64,000 nucleotides of DNA from Clostridium sp. AT4 (GCF_001517625.2 NZ_LN999824.1:61358-125357), one strand, 5' to 3'; numbered from the stretch's first letter, positions 33,466 through 42,341 are shown. Numbers and translations: made by a program. The notes: generated from the sequence alone by a model not told the origin.

Positions 33466-33507
33466 AAGGGAGGCTCGCCGACACCGTAGTGCCGAACCGC
33501 CTCCCTT
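33466..33507. other. Structured hairpin in the 33.3-33.7 kb gap
   Basis: AAGGGAGGC (33466-33474) pairs with GCCTCCCTT (33499-33507), and the inside re-pairs as CGACAC with GTGCCG around a CGTA loop. It is more GC-rich than the flanks and followed on the plus strand by GATTTTTCC. It could be a terminator, perhaps for the esterase operon, or part of a small RNA. Confidence 0.5.
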
Positions 33508-33516
33508 AATGACTGA

Positions 33517-33620
33517 TTTTTCCGTTGTCCGCCAACCGTCACGCCCAAAGTCGTGCATCTCTTTCGGGTTTTTCCGTTGCCCGCCAACCATCCGGCCCTA
33601 TGTCCGGCACCGTCTTTCGG
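33517..33620. repeat. Two tandem imperfect repeats of about 52 bp
   Basis: TTTTTCCGTTGTCCGCCAAC starts at 33517 and TTTTTCCGTTGCCCGCCAAC at 33569; each unit ends with CTTTCGG (33561-33567 and 33614-33620). The middle of the units is less alike. No reading frame of note covers it, and it is unlike the A/T-rich spacers elsewhere. Together with the hairpin at 33466 it fills most of a 430-base gene-free gap. Confidence 0.6.
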
Positions 33621-33730
33621 ATTTTATGTGTCAGCCACACAAGCAGAATGACGTCCGCTTTCCTATCTCTATTATATGCAATTTCTGTTTTTTAGTCAAC
33701 GAACAAAATATTACATTTTTATATAAATGC

Positions 33731-34519
33731 TTATTTTTTTCTTCCTGCTGTCATCTCATCCATCCACTCCCCGCAAAGATTTATCCAGCCTGCTACATGA
33801 GGATCTGCAAACCTTTCCTTATCCGGCTCTGCCACCTCATCCGTAGCCAGCGATAATCCATGCTCCCCAAAGGGATACACATGATACTCAAAGGGAATTT
33901 TATATTTTGACAGCTGCTTTACAAAAAGCAGGGAATTTTCTACCGGAACCGTTGGATCTTCTGCCGTATGCCACAGAAATACAGGCGGAGTCTCCTGATC
34001 CACATGATTTTCCAGACTGAAAAACTGTTGTTTTTCCAAATCATCTCCTGCCAGCATCTCAAAGCTTCCTCTGTGGGCCCATTCCCCGGCAGAAATCACC
34101 GGGTATCCCAGAATCAGGCCATCCGGTCTTATGCTCTCAGCCTGATCCTTTGAAAATATCTCCGGTTCATTCCACAGCACTCCCAAACTGGCAGCCACAT
34201 GGCCCCCTGCTGAAAAACCGCACAGAAATACAGATTTTTCCGGTTCCCACATCCGGACCATTTTCACAGCCTCTGCCGCCTGCTTCACCGGTTCTGTTCC
34301 AAGAACCTCTCCCGGACCTGCCACACTGTAATACAGAATCCACGGCTTCCATCCAAGGGCTGCAAAAGCTTTTGCCACCGGCTCCCCCTCTCTGGGCGAA
34401 AGCCACTGATACCCGCCTCCGGGGCAGATAATCACACTCCCCTTCCAGTCCTGATTCCGGAAAGCTTCCATTCCTTCTGCTTCTTCCAGTATTCCATTTC
34501 CCGTAACCCCATATCTCAT
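33731..34519 (-). CDS. Alpha/beta hydrolase, carbohydrate acetylesterase-like
   Basis: 262 residues with the oxyanion loop ICPGGGYQWLS (31-41), the nucleophile Ser103 in GFSAGG, an Asp in TAEDPTVPVENS and a His in GEHGLSLATD. This is the esterase/lipase pattern of the xylan- and pectin-acetylesterase group (BD-FAE, formerly endo-xylanase B-like). No signal peptide is present, so it probably deacetylates imported oligosaccharides. It is the last gene of the hexuronate operon, 14 bp after uxaC, which fits acetylated pectin as source. Confidence 0.82.
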   Translation of the reverse strand: MRYGVTGNGILEEAEGMEAFRNQDWKGSVIICPGGGYQWLSPREGEPVAKAFAALGWKPWILYYSVAGPGEVLGTEPVKQAAEAVKMVRMWEPEKSVFLCGFSAGGHVAASLGVLWNEPEIFSKDQAESIRPDGLILGYPVISAGEWAHRGSFEMLAGDDLEKQQFFSLENHVDQETPPVFLWHTAEDPTVPVENSLLFVKQLSKYKIPFEYHVYPFGEHGLSLATDEVAEPDKERFADPHVAGWINLCGEWMDEMTAGRKK

Positions 34520-34533
34520 ATAGTCCCGCTCCG

Positions 34534-35952
34534 TCAGCCTTCGTATTTTACATCAAAACCAAAATATTCATTCACATTATTAAAGCAGACATCCTCTATG
34601 ATTTTCTGCAAAGCTTTCTCTCCGGCAAAATACTCTCCCCGCTCTGCCAGCTTTCCGAGATAATCGCAGAATACTCTCCTGTACAGCTCATGGCGCGGAT
34701 AGGAAATAAAGCTTCGGCTGTCTGTCAGCATTCCTACAGACAGGCTGACCGGATAGAGGTTTGCACAGGCCTCAAACTGACGGCTGATTCCAAATGCCTG
34801 ATCGTTAAACCACCAGGGTGCTCCCAGCTGAACCTTTCCTTTCACTCCGCCTCCACAAAAGCCTGCTGCCAGAATAGCCCATGTTTCAATCTTTGTTCCG
34901 TCCAACGGATAGATAATAGTCTTTGGAAGCTCATCAATCAGGGTCAGGCGGTTTAAAAGCTCTCCCACACTGGTTACGGAGCACTGATCATCTGCACAGT
35001 CAAAGCCCGTAGAATGGCCCGTTTCCGCTACGCCCCTTGTATTGGCGTCCAGATAGGTACCGATATGAAGCTGCATCACATAACCATTCCGGTTATACCG
35101 GCGTCCCATCTCAAAGAGAAATGCGCTGCGGTACTGATCCTCTTCCTTTGCTGTCAGAGGCTCATTTTTTCTTGCCTTATCAAAAATCCGGTCAATTTCC
35201 CCGGAGGTATAATTCTCCCATGTAAAGTGAGGAATTCCGTCATCGCTTACCGTTGTGCCTGTAATCTCCTGAAAATATTTCAGTCTTGCCTCCAGAGCAT
35301 CCAGCATATGCTCAAAGGAATCAATCTTAATTCCTGAAACCGCCTCTAACTGATCCAGATATGATGAAAATCCATCTTTTTCTAAAAACATGGCCTGATC
35401 CGGGCGGAATGCAGTAATTACCCGTGTAAACATCTTTTCCTTATTCAAAGCAATATGGCAGTGAAGATCATCTATCGGGTCCTCTGTGGTGCTTACCAGC
35501 CTTACATTGGAATGCTCCATGCACCAGCGTCTTGTCATATGCTCTTTATGGATCATTTCCTTTGTCTTCTGATAAATTTCCTCCGCATTTTCCTCTGTCA
35601 CCGGCTCATCAATATCAAAATATCGCTTTAATTCCATGGCGCACCAGATATAGATGGGATTTCCGGCTAATGCCGGAAGAATCGAAGCAAAAGCCAGATA
35701 TTTTTCGTGAAAATCTGCATCTCCGGTAATATACCTTTCATCAATGCCGAAGGTACGCATGGCTCTCCATTTATAATGATCGCCCCTGAGCCACATTTCT
35801 CCCAGATCCTCAAATTCCTTATCTTCCAGAATCTCTGAGGGCTGCAGATGGCAGTGATAATCAATGATAGGCATATGCTCCGCATACTTATGATAAAGGT
35901 GCCGCCCTGTTTCTGTTGTCAGAAATAATTCCTCATCAAACCTTGTGTTCAT
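34534..35952 (-). CDS. uxaC: Glucuronate/galacturonate isomerase
   Basis: 472 residues, the normal length of UxaC. The opening motif IIDYHCHLQPSEI and the segments RLVSTTEDPIDDLHCH, PHFTWENYTSGEIDR and GMLTDSRSFISYPRHEL are diagnostic for uronate isomerase of the amidohydrolase superfamily. It converts D-glucuronate to D-fructuronate and D-galacturonate to D-tagaturonate in the cytoplasm, the first step of hexuronate breakdown. It sits 12 bp after the SDR gene, which can supply the next reduction, and in the same transcript as the split altronate dehydratase. Confidence 0.96.
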   Translation of the reverse strand: MNTRFDEELFLTTETGRHLYHKYAEHMPIIDYHCHLQPSEILEDKEFEDLGEMWLRGDHYKWRAMRTFGIDERYITGDADFHEKYLAFASILPALAGNPIYIWCAMELKRYFDIDEPVTEENAEEIYQKTKEMIHKEHMTRRWCMEHSNVRLVSTTEDPIDDLHCHIALNKEKMFTRVITAFRPDQAMFLEKDGFSSYLDQLEAVSGIKIDSFEHMLDALEARLKYFQEITGTTVSDDGIPHFTWENYTSGEIDRIFDKARKNEPLTAKEEDQYRSAFLFEMGRRYNRNGYVMQLHIGTYLDANTRGVAETGHSTGFDCADDQCSVTSVGELLNRLTLIDELPKTIIYPLDGTKIETWAILAAGFCGGGVKGKVQLGAPWWFNDQAFGISRQFEACANLYPVSLSVGMLTDSRSFISYPRHELYRRVFCDYLGKLAERGEYFAGEKALQKIIEDVCFNNVNEYFGFDVKYEG

Positions 35953-35964
35953 TTTCCTGCCCCC

Positions 35965-36765
35965 TTAGAATCCGATCAATGCTCCGCCGTCTACCGGAAT
36001 ACAGCTTCCGCTGATATATCTGGCTGCATCACTGGATAAAAAGGCTGCGCACATACCTACATCCATAGGATCACCCACGGTTTTTGCAGGGATTCTTCCC
36101 ATGATTTTTGCCAGACGGGGCGGATCATTGTCTACAGCCTTGTGGAACATGGGCGTATCAATCCATCCGGGAGCAATTGCATTTACTGTAACTCCGTATT
36201 CTGCCAGCTCTGCAGTCAGAGTATGGATCATGCCCAGAAAACCTGCCTTTGCAGTAGAATATCCGGCAACCTGCGGCTGTCCGATATAGCTGGTCATGCT
36301 TGCCTGGAAAATGATTCTGCCGCGCTTCTGCTCCTTCATATATGGAACAACCGCCTTTGTCATAGCAAAAGAACCTACCAGATGTACATCCAGCACACGC
36401 TTATAATCCTCTACTGTCATATCCCAGATAAACTTCTTGCAGTGGTTTCCGGCATTATTTACCAGAATATCCACTCTTCCATGTTCCTTTACAATACGGT
36501 CTAACAGTTCGCCTGCATGATCCGTATCTGTAATATCAAACTGGTAAAAGGCTGCCTGAGAGCCAAATTCCTCCAGCGCCTCTGCCGCCTGCTCCGGCGC
36601 TTCAAAGCTTACTACGCATACCTTTGCCCCGGCGCTTACCAGACACCGTGTTACCGCCAATCCAAGTCCGGTAGAACCGCCCGTTACGATTGCTACCTGA
36701 CCGGACAGGTCATACCAGTTTGCCATTTTAAACTCATTCATTTCTTTTTCTGTAAATGCAGCCAC
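35965..36765 (-). CDS. Short-chain dehydrogenase/reductase of the hexuronate operon
   Basis: 266 residues from a GTG at 36765 with AAGGAGG eight bases upstream. TGGSTGLG is at 28-35, NNAGNH follows the fourth strand, and the catalytic Tyr and Lys are in AGYSTAKAG. The C-terminal IPVDGGALIGF is typical for sugar-acid SDRs such as gluconate 5-dehydrogenase or fructuronate reductase of the SDR type. No UxaB- or UxuB-type long-chain reductase is present here, so this protein is a candidate for reducing tagaturonate or fructuronate (inference). Confidence 0.87.
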   Translation of the reverse strand: MAAFTEKEMNEFKMANWYDLSGQVAIVTGGSTGLGLAVTRCLVSAGAKVCVVSFEAPEQAAEALEEFGSQAAFYQFDITDTDHAGELLDRIVKEHGRVDILVNNAGNHCKKFIWDMTVEDYKRVLDVHLVGSFAMTKAVVPYMKEQKRGRIIFQASMTSYIGQPQVAGYSTAKAGFLGMIHTLTAELAEYGVTVNAIAPGWIDTPMFHKAVDNDPPRLAKIMGRIPAKTVGDPMDVGMCAAFLSSDAARYISGSCIPVDGGALIGF

Positions 36766-36780
36766 CTTTAAGTCCTCCTT

Positions 36781-37998
36781 CTATAACCGGCATTTCTTTT
36801 CAAATACCTCCTGGGTATCCTGATATTTATAGGGAATATAAAATTCTCTGTGTCCCAATGCTTCACTTTTGGTAGGTCTTCCTCCCGCGGTTTCCGCTAT
36901 GTACTCTGCAAGAACGTCTGCCATCTCATTCAGGCTTATGTTTCCTTCCAGAACAGGGCCTGCGTCAAAATCCATATCCTCTTCCATCCGTTTATACGTT
37001 TCACTGTTTCCTGTCAGCTTAATGCAGGGCGCCACTGCATTTCCAACCACATTTCCCCGTCCGGTAATCAGAATTACCAGATGGGCTCCGCAGCTGGTCA
37101 GATCCATCAGCCCCTCATTGTCATTTGGGTTGGTAATCCCAAACTGCATCCAGTAGGGGTCCGGTGTAGAATCCAGGAGCCACAGGCCATGTCTTCCCGG
37201 ATGGCTGGCTACCTTCAGCACCCCCTCGATGGGCTTTGAGCCGCTTTTTATCACAGCCCCCATGCTTTTTTCTTCAATAGTGGACAGGCCTCCGGCAAAA
37301 TTCCCCGGGCTGACCGAATACTGACGCACAGAGCGGCAATATTCCAACGCCTTATCATAGGTAGAACGAATCTCTCTTTTGGCATTTTCATCTACTCCCC
37401 TGCTCTCCAAAAGATCTCCCAGACCGATTGCCTCTACGATTTCTTCAAAAATGGCTGTTCCGCCCAGATCCACCAGCTTATCATAAAAACGGCCCACCAC
37501 AGCATTTCCGGCCAATCCGCTGGTATAATCGCTTCCTCCGCATTCTGCTCCGATCACCAGATCCTTCATGCCCATCTCTACTCTGGGCGTATCCTCCAGC
37601 TGCTTCAAGGCCATCCTTACCCATGCAATTCCTTTTTCCACGGATTTGCGGGTTCCGCCCTCCTGCTGAATAAACATCCAGGAAGCCGGCTTTCCTTCCT
37701 TCTCAGCCAGATCTGCCAGCCACTGCGGCTGAACATACTCGCAGCCCAGTCCCACCGCCAGCACAGCTCCCACGTTCGGATGCCGGATCAGGCTGATTAA
37801 TAAATCTACGGCATACTGATTATCCGTACAGCCGTCAAATCCCACCAGCTCCACATCCGGATGAGCAGACCGCTCTACGATCTGGCGTGCTGCAAATTCA
37901 GAGCATTTTACCGTATAAATTACCAGCACCCGGTTTCTGATGCCGGGCGCTCCATTCTTTCTCTTATATCCCTTCCAGGATAATTCCTTCAGGTTCAT
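36781..37998 (-). CDS. UxaA-family altronate dehydratase, large (C-terminal) part
   Basis: 405 residues from the ATG at 37998, chosen because GAGGAAG stands six bases upstream; an ATG at 38016 overlapping the previous gene is possible. The N-terminal WKGYKRKNGAPGIRNR and the later GAECGGSDYTSGLAGN and GRGNVVGNAVAPCIKLTGN belong to the iron-dependent UxaA/GarD dehydratases. It should remove water from altronate, or a related aldonate or aldarate, to give 2-keto-3-deoxygluconate. The catalytic and SAF domains are encoded as two separate genes, as in SuyA/SuyB sulfolactate lyases. Confidence 0.9.
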   Translation of the reverse strand: MNLKELSWKGYKRKNGAPGIRNRVLVIYTVKCSEFAARQIVERSAHPDVELVGFDGCTDNQYAVDLLISLIRHPNVGAVLAVGLGCEYVQPQWLADLAEKEGKPASWMFIQQEGGTRKSVEKGIAWVRMALKQLEDTPRVEMGMKDLVIGAECGGSDYTSGLAGNAVVGRFYDKLVDLGGTAIFEEIVEAIGLGDLLESRGVDENAKREIRSTYDKALEYCRSVRQYSVSPGNFAGGLSTIEEKSMGAVIKSGSKPIEGVLKVASHPGRHGLWLLDSTPDPYWMQFGITNPNDNEGLMDLTSCGAHLVILITGRGNVVGNAVAPCIKLTGNSETYKRMEEDMDFDAGPVLEGNISLNEMADVLAEYIAETAGGRPTKSEALGHREFYIPYKYQDTQEVFEKKCRL

Positions 37999-38008
37999 AT
38001 CTGCTTCC

Positions 38009-38347
38009 TCACTCATATCTGGTATCCATGGGCGCTCCTGTTTTTACATCCAGATGACTGGACCGTTCATCATAAAGACTTTTCATCACATGAAGATGAA
38101 CCCAGCTTCCTTTGGAAATATCTTCCGTTGCCGCCCCGATAGGAACACCATATTTTATAATCCGCGTTCCGGAGGGGATATCTGACAGGGCAATCTTATG
38201 CCCTGCCGGAATATCCGTAACAGCTTCTATGTCTTCTTCCTGATGGTCTCCAATCAGCGCTGCCCTCTCTCCTGTAAGAAGCTCCGACAGGGCCGTAGCC
38301 ACATTGTCTTCATATGCAACCTGAAATACCCTCTTTTTGCTGTCCAT
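38009..38347 (-). CDS. UxaA-family altronate dehydratase, small SAF-domain subunit
   Basis: 112 residues matching the N-terminal SAF domain of altronate dehydratase: ITDIPAGHKIALSDIPSGTRIIKYGVPIGAAT, ending with WVHLHVMKS. In E. coli UxaA this is fused to the large domain; here it is separate and immediately upstream of it. It is required with the large protein for dehydratase activity in homologous two-subunit enzymes. It lies 18 bp after the RraA-like gene. Confidence 0.9.
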   Translation of the reverse strand: MDSKKRVFQVAYEDNVATALSELLTGERAALIGDHQEEDIEAVTDIPAGHKIALSDIPSGTRIIKYGVPIGAATEDISKGSWVHLHVMKSLYDERSSHLDVKTGAPMDTRYE

Positions 38348-38365
38348 AAAAGCTCCAGCCTTTCC

Positions 38366-39073
38366 TTATAATATCCCAAACTCCGCAAATGCCTGTGTTG
38401 CTGTCATTCCGCCCTCAATGGCCTTTCTCACTGTTTTTTCACCGGAGGCCTTAATCAGAGCTTTCTCAATTACCTCATCCTTGATTTCCTTTGGAATAAT
38501 CAGGACGCCGTCTATATCGCCAAACACCAGATCGCCGTCATGAATCGTTACCTGCCCGATCTCAATGGTGCAGCGGTAATCGCATACATAGGTACGCACG
38601 GAAGAATCCTGAGCCCAGCACTGTGTACAGAATACAGGGAAATTCTGTCCCATAACCTGAGGCGTATCACGGCTGTAGCCGTCCAATACCGCGCCTGCTG
38701 CTCCTCTCGCTTTTGCCGTAGCAGTCAAAAGCTCTCCCCACAGGGCAGAATGATGGGCTCCTGTGGCAATGTATACCTCGCCGGGCTTTAACTGGTCAAG
38801 CGCCTCTGTCAGATAGCCAAAGGGCTTTTTCGGATTTTCAAATACATCATTTTCCAGCACTGTGCAGGCATACCCTGCTACCTTTAACCGGTTATCCGGC
38901 TGGCTGCGGTCCACATAAGCGTCTGCCGGAACCAGCGCCTCCAGAGGGCGGATATTGGCAGGCAGAAACTGATGCTTATATCCCATCTGATCCAGAATAT
39001 CCCCTACTACAGGCGTATAAAGCTTTTCTTTCATTAAGGCAAATAATTCTTCATCACTGTTCCACTGTTTCAT
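38366..39073 (-). CDS. RraA-like family protein (HMG/CHA aldolase type)
   Basis: 235 residues from the ATG at 39073. TPVVGDILDQMGY at the N-terminus, ATGAHHSALWGELLTATA, GAVLDGYSRDTPQ and VFGDIDGVLIIP with its Asp-Gly pair are typical of RraA/4-hydroxy-4-methyl-2-oxoglutarate aldolase-like proteins. Many such genes sit in sugar-acid operons, where they may cleave or decarboxylate 2-oxo acids; they are often mis-annotated as menaquinone methyltransferases. It lies between the TRAP permease and the dehydratase. Confidence 0.85.
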   Translation of the reverse strand: MKQWNSDEELFALMKEKLYTPVVGDILDQMGYKHQFLPANIRPLEALVPADAYVDRSQPDNRLKVAGYACTVLENDVFENPKKPFGYLTEALDQLKPGEVYIATGAHHSALWGELLTATAKARGAAGAVLDGYSRDTPQVMGQNFPVFCTQCWAQDSSVRTYVCDYRCTIEIGQVTIHDGDLVFGDIDGVLIIPKEIKDEVIEKALIKASGEKTVRKAIEGGMTATQAFAEFGIL

Positions 39074-39140
39074 TTCTATTCCAGTCTCCTTGCAATTCAT
39101 CATATTTCATTTATCAGACAGCCGGACACCCGGTACATCA

Positions 39141-40442
39141 TCAGATCGCCATATTGGGCAGCCACATGAAGGTCTGAGGGAAGTAGGTTAAAATTAACAG
39201 GGCAATACCCATTACTGCATAAAATGGAATCATGGTCTTTGCCAGCTTTTCAATCTTAATTCCTGAAATCGCACTTCCGATAAACAGGGTAGATCCAACC
39301 GGAGGTGTTAAAAGTCCGATTCCCAGATTCAGAACCATTACCACACCCAGATGAATTGGAGAAAGTCCCAGGGACATCCAGATGGGCAGGATCACCGGTG
39401 TCAGCATCAGAATCAGGCAGGCCATCTCGATCAGGCAGCCTAAGAACAGCATCAGCAGGTTCAGCATGATAAGAATCAGAATCTTATTATCTGTAATAGA
39501 GAACAGAGCTTCTGATACCATTGACGGTACCTTTAAATAAGTAAGCAGGTAGGTAAATGCACCAGATACGCCTAACAGGATTAAAACCTTTCCAAGAGTC
39601 ATGGTCACATTGTGGAAAATCTCAGGAAGATCTTTTACAGTAAAGCCCTTGTAAATAAACAGACCTACTACCAGAGACCACACAACTGCACAGGCTGCAG
39701 ACTCCGTGGTTGTAAATACACCGGTAATTACGCCGACTACAACAAACAGGACGGAAAGCATACCCCAGATGGCCTTAAAGAAGGTTCTCACACAGGCCCT
39801 TGGGTTAAAACGGCCTGTTACCGGATAATTTTTCTTAACAGAAACATAGTAGGAGTAGATCATCAGTACAACGGAAAGAATCACACCCGGAACATAGCCT
39901 GCTAAAAACAGCTGTCCGATGGATACGCTGGTTACACCGGCTGCAGCCAGCGTATAGATAACCATGTTCTGGCTCGGCGGAACCAGGATACCTTCTACAG
40001 AGCTTGCCATGGTCAGACAGGTAGAAAAATCACGGTCATAGCCCTGCTCTTCCATCATCTGAATCTCAATGGGGCCTAAGGATGCGCAGTCTGCGGAAGA
40101 GGAACCGGAAATTCCTCCAAAGAAGAAGGATGACACTACGTTTACCATAGCGGCTCCGCCTCTGAACCAGCCAACCAGCTCTTTTGAAAAATCGATCAGC
40201 GTAGCCGTAATCCCTCCCGCGCTCATCAGCTCGCCCATCAGGATAAAGAATGGTACTGCCAAAAGTGTATAGGAATTCAGGTTGCTTATAAATTTCAGCG
40301 CCATCTGCATGGGATTGATTCCCAGATAAATAAAATCAGCCAGTGACGCAATACCGATTGCATATACGATCGGAACCCTTAAAAACACCAGAGCCAGAAA
40401 CAGGCCTAATAATATCAATGTAGCAATTACGGTTGTACTCAT
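39141..40442 (-). CDS. TRAP transporter large permease (DctM type)
   Basis: 433 residues from the ATG at 40442, with AAGGAGG upstream; the frame extends further but into the small permease gene. About twelve spans; SADCASLGPIEIQMMEEQGYD and VPPSQNMVIYTLAAAG are typical DctM loops. It couples sodium flow to substrate import. Its start overlaps the DctQ-type gene by four bases (ATGA). The substrate is predicted to be a hexuronate or aldarate from the operon context. Confidence 0.93.
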   Translation of the reverse strand: MSTTVIATLILLGLFLALVFLRVPIVYAIGIASLADFIYLGINPMQMALKFISNLNSYTLLAVPFFILMGELMSAGGITATLIDFSKELVGWFRGGAAMVNVVSSFFFGGISGSSSADCASLGPIEIQMMEEQGYDRDFSTCLTMASSVEGILVPPSQNMVIYTLAAAGVTSVSIGQLFLAGYVPGVILSVVLMIYSYYVSVKKNYPVTGRFNPRACVRTFFKAIWGMLSVLFVVVGVITGVFTTTESAACAVVWSLVVGLFIYKGFTVKDLPEIFHNVTMTLGKVLILLGVSGAFTYLLTYLKVPSMVSEALFSITDNKILILIMLNLLMLFLGCLIEMACLILMLTPVILPIWMSLGLSPIHLGVVMVLNLGIGLLTPPVGSTLFIGSAISGIKIEKLAKTMIPFYAVMGIALLILTYFPQTFMWLPNMAI

Positions 40443-40921
40443 GCTTCCTTCCTCCTTGTCCACTGAGAAATTAATGCAAAGATATAAGAAACTCCTGTTA
40501 CAGGCAGAGCCAGATACATCCACGCATAGGGAATATTAAGTCCTGCCATTGTATTGCTTCTGGACTGTTTCATCAGAAGTACACCGTAAACGATCATAAA
40601 TGCTGCAAAAACCACAATACACAGGGTAGCAAGAACATCCGTTGCAAAAATCTGTCCCTTTTTCATCTTCTCATCAAACATCGTCACCTTCAGATGTTCA
40701 TCCGTCCGAAGCACTAAGGAAGATCCCAGCATACTCATCCATGTCAGCAAAAACAGAGACAGGGGCTCGCCCCACATGGGAGACTGATGAAGAAAATATC
40801 TTCCCACAAAGATATAAAATACAACGGCTACCAGCGCTGCCAGCATCAGCACACACAGATGCTTTACAATACCAAATATCACCCGGTCTATCGGCTCCCA
40901 CAGCTTTTTAAAATTTTCCAT
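40439..40921 (-). CDS. TRAP transporter small permease (DctQ type)
   Basis: 160 residues with four membrane spans and the SPMWGEPLSLFLLTWMSMLG segment typical of DctQ proteins. It forms the membrane complex with the large permease. GGAAGGGAAAGG precedes the ATG, 27 bp after the binding-protein gene. Confidence 0.92.
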   Translation of the reverse strand: MENFKKLWEPIDRVIFGIVKHLCVLMLAALVAVVFYIFVGRYFLHQSPMWGEPLSLFLLTWMSMLGSSLVLRTDEHLKVTMFDEKMKKGQIFATDVLATLCIVVFAAFMIVYGVLLMKQSRSNTMAGLNIPYAWMYLALPVTGVSYIFALISQWTRRKEA

Positions 40922-40948
40922 AGCCTTTCCCTTCCTGATGTTCTTGTC

Positions 40949-42049
40949 TTATTTATACTCGCCGCTTCTCATTTCCTCGATCAGAGCCTGATTTTCCTCT
41001 GAGTATCCTTCATAAATACTCTGGCAGGCCTCAGACCACTTATCCAGATCACTTACCTCAAGTCTGGTTACACCCTTTTCCTCAAAGCTGTCAAAGGTCT
41101 CCTGGATCTTCTTCTGATTATACTCGTAGCAAACCTTGCCTGCTGCCTCAGAAGCTTCCTTCATCCAGCCCTGCTGCTCCTCTGTCAGAGAATTCCACTT
41201 ATCCTTATTCATCAGGATAACGCCGCAGCCAAAGGTGTGAGCGTCCGGAATAAAGTAAGGAGCAACTTCATTGTAAGAGTTGGCCATATAGTTGATCACA
41301 TCGTTTTCTGCTCCGTCTACAACGCCGGACTGAAGGGATGTATATAATTCAGAATACGCAATCGGTGTTGCAGATGCATTCAGAGCCTTCATGGTATTTA
41401 CCATCAGATCCGTCTCCGGAACACGCATCTTTAATCCCTTCATCATGTCTAAAGAGAAGGTTTCAGGGTTTCCCAGCTTCTTATATGTATTCTCTGTGAT
41501 AAACATATGACGGGGACCCTCTGTCAGCCATCCTAAAGCCACATATCCGCAGTCAGCCTCATCTACAGAGTCAAGAAGCTTCTGTCCCGTGCTGCTCTTT
41601 GCCATTGCTTCAAACTGTTCCATATCCTTAAACAGGAACGGAAGACCTGTTAAACCGATTTTCTCTGCTCCGTAGTTGGAAAGGGAAGAGGCGTTGCCGC
41701 GGAAGATATCAAGGGTTCCCATCTGGATGCCCTGCATACACTCTTTTTCATTTCCAAGTGTTCCGTTCAGATACAGCTCTACTTTGATCTGGCCTCCGGA
41801 CAGCTCCTCAATCTTGCTTGCAAACTCCTTTGCTCCTACGGTTGCACCGTAATCCTCACCATTTACCTCACTCCAACGGAGAGTGATCGCTTCTCCGTTT
41901 CCTTTTTCCGGTGCTGCCTCTGCTTCCTTGGATGCAGGTGCATTTCCGCCATCTGCAGACGCGGGAGCACTCTCTGAACCCGAACCGCAGGCTGCCAGTG
42001 AAAAGGCGGTACAAACTGCTAATGCTACTGCTGCTATCTGTTTTCTCAT
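40949..42049 (-). CDS. TRAP transporter solute-binding protein (DctP type), lipoprotein
   Basis: 366 residues from the ATG at 42049 (GAGGA upstream). The signal ends in a lipobox FSLAAC with Cys21 and a Gly/Ser/Ala/Glu linker follows. The mature protein has the DctP pattern, with the carboxylate-binding Arg expected in GLKMRVPETDLMV and AYSELYTSLQSGVVDGAEN. It is the first gene of the nine-gene hexuronate operon and so receives the strongest expression from the promoter at 42157-42185. DctP proteins of this clade often bind glucuronate or galacturonate. Confidence 0.93.
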   Translation of the reverse strand: MRKQIAAVALAVCTAFSLAACGSGSESAPASADGGNAPASKEAEAAPEKGNGEAITLRWSEVNGEDYGATVGAKEFASKIEELSGGQIKVELYLNGTLGNEKECMQGIQMGTLDIFRGNASSLSNYGAEKIGLTGLPFLFKDMEQFEAMAKSSTGQKLLDSVDEADCGYVALGWLTEGPRHMFITENTYKKLGNPETFSLDMMKGLKMRVPETDLMVNTMKALNASATPIAYSELYTSLQSGVVDGAENDVINYMANSYNEVAPYFIPDAHTFGCGVILMNKDKWNSLTEEQQGWMKEASEAAGKVCYEYNQKKIQETFDSFEEKGVTRLEVSDLDKWSEACQSIYEGYSEENQALIEEMRSGEYK

Positions 42050-42084
42050 GTTACAAATCCTCCTGAATACATTATAATTTTGGC

Positions 42085-42100
42085 ACAAAAACGTTTTTGT
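42085..42100. promoter_or_regulatory. LacI-type operator candidate, hexuronate operon side
   Basis: ACAAAAACGTTTTTGT is a perfect 16-bp palindrome with the central CG typical of LacI-family operators. It lies about 50-65 bases downstream of the predicted start of the TRAP operon transcript, suited to blocking elongation. Confidence 0.75.
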
Positions 42101-42156
42101 TTTGTGGCATATAAATGCCGCATAAAAATAATCACGAGCGCCTTAAAGATATATTA

Positions 42157-42185
42157 AGAATATACTTACCACCCTCTTTTGTCAA
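42157..42185 (-). promoter_or_regulatory. Sigma-A-type promoter of the hexuronate operon
   Basis: On the minus strand TTGACA (42180-42185) and TATTCT (42157-42162) are 17 bp apart. The transcript would begin near 42150, giving a leader of about 100 bases that contains the palindrome at 42085-42100. Confidence 0.7.
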
Positions 42186-42286
42186 TATATTCTGTGTTTT
42201 TTAGTTTGTTTAGTAGATATTTTAGTATAATATGCACAATTTCTATTTCTGTGATTTTTACATAAACACAGTTTAAAACTAAACTA

Positions 42287-42341
42287 TTGACAGTACCTTT
42301 ACTTTTTTTAATGATATTGCTATACTTTACAAAAACGTTTT
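42287..42341 (+). promoter_or_regulatory. Promoter and LacI-type operator for the enolase-superfamily gene
   Basis: TTGACA at 42287-42292 with AATGAT 17 bp later (42310-42315) makes a moderate plus-strand promoter. AAAACGTTTT (42332-42341) lies just downstream of the expected start, and the flanking ACAAAAACGTTTTAT resembles the palindrome at 42085. The two centres are 244 bp apart, allowing one repressor to act on both directions. Confidence 0.65.

Noticed and set aside
33517..33620. CRISPR array
   Set aside because: Only two imperfect 52-bp units with no spacer between constant repeats and no cas genes anywhere in the window.
33509..33856. A 115-codon plus-strand frame over the tandem repeats
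   Set aside because: It has no ribosome site, crosses the repeats and the end of the esterase gene, and shows Cys/Pro-rich composition of noncoding DNA.
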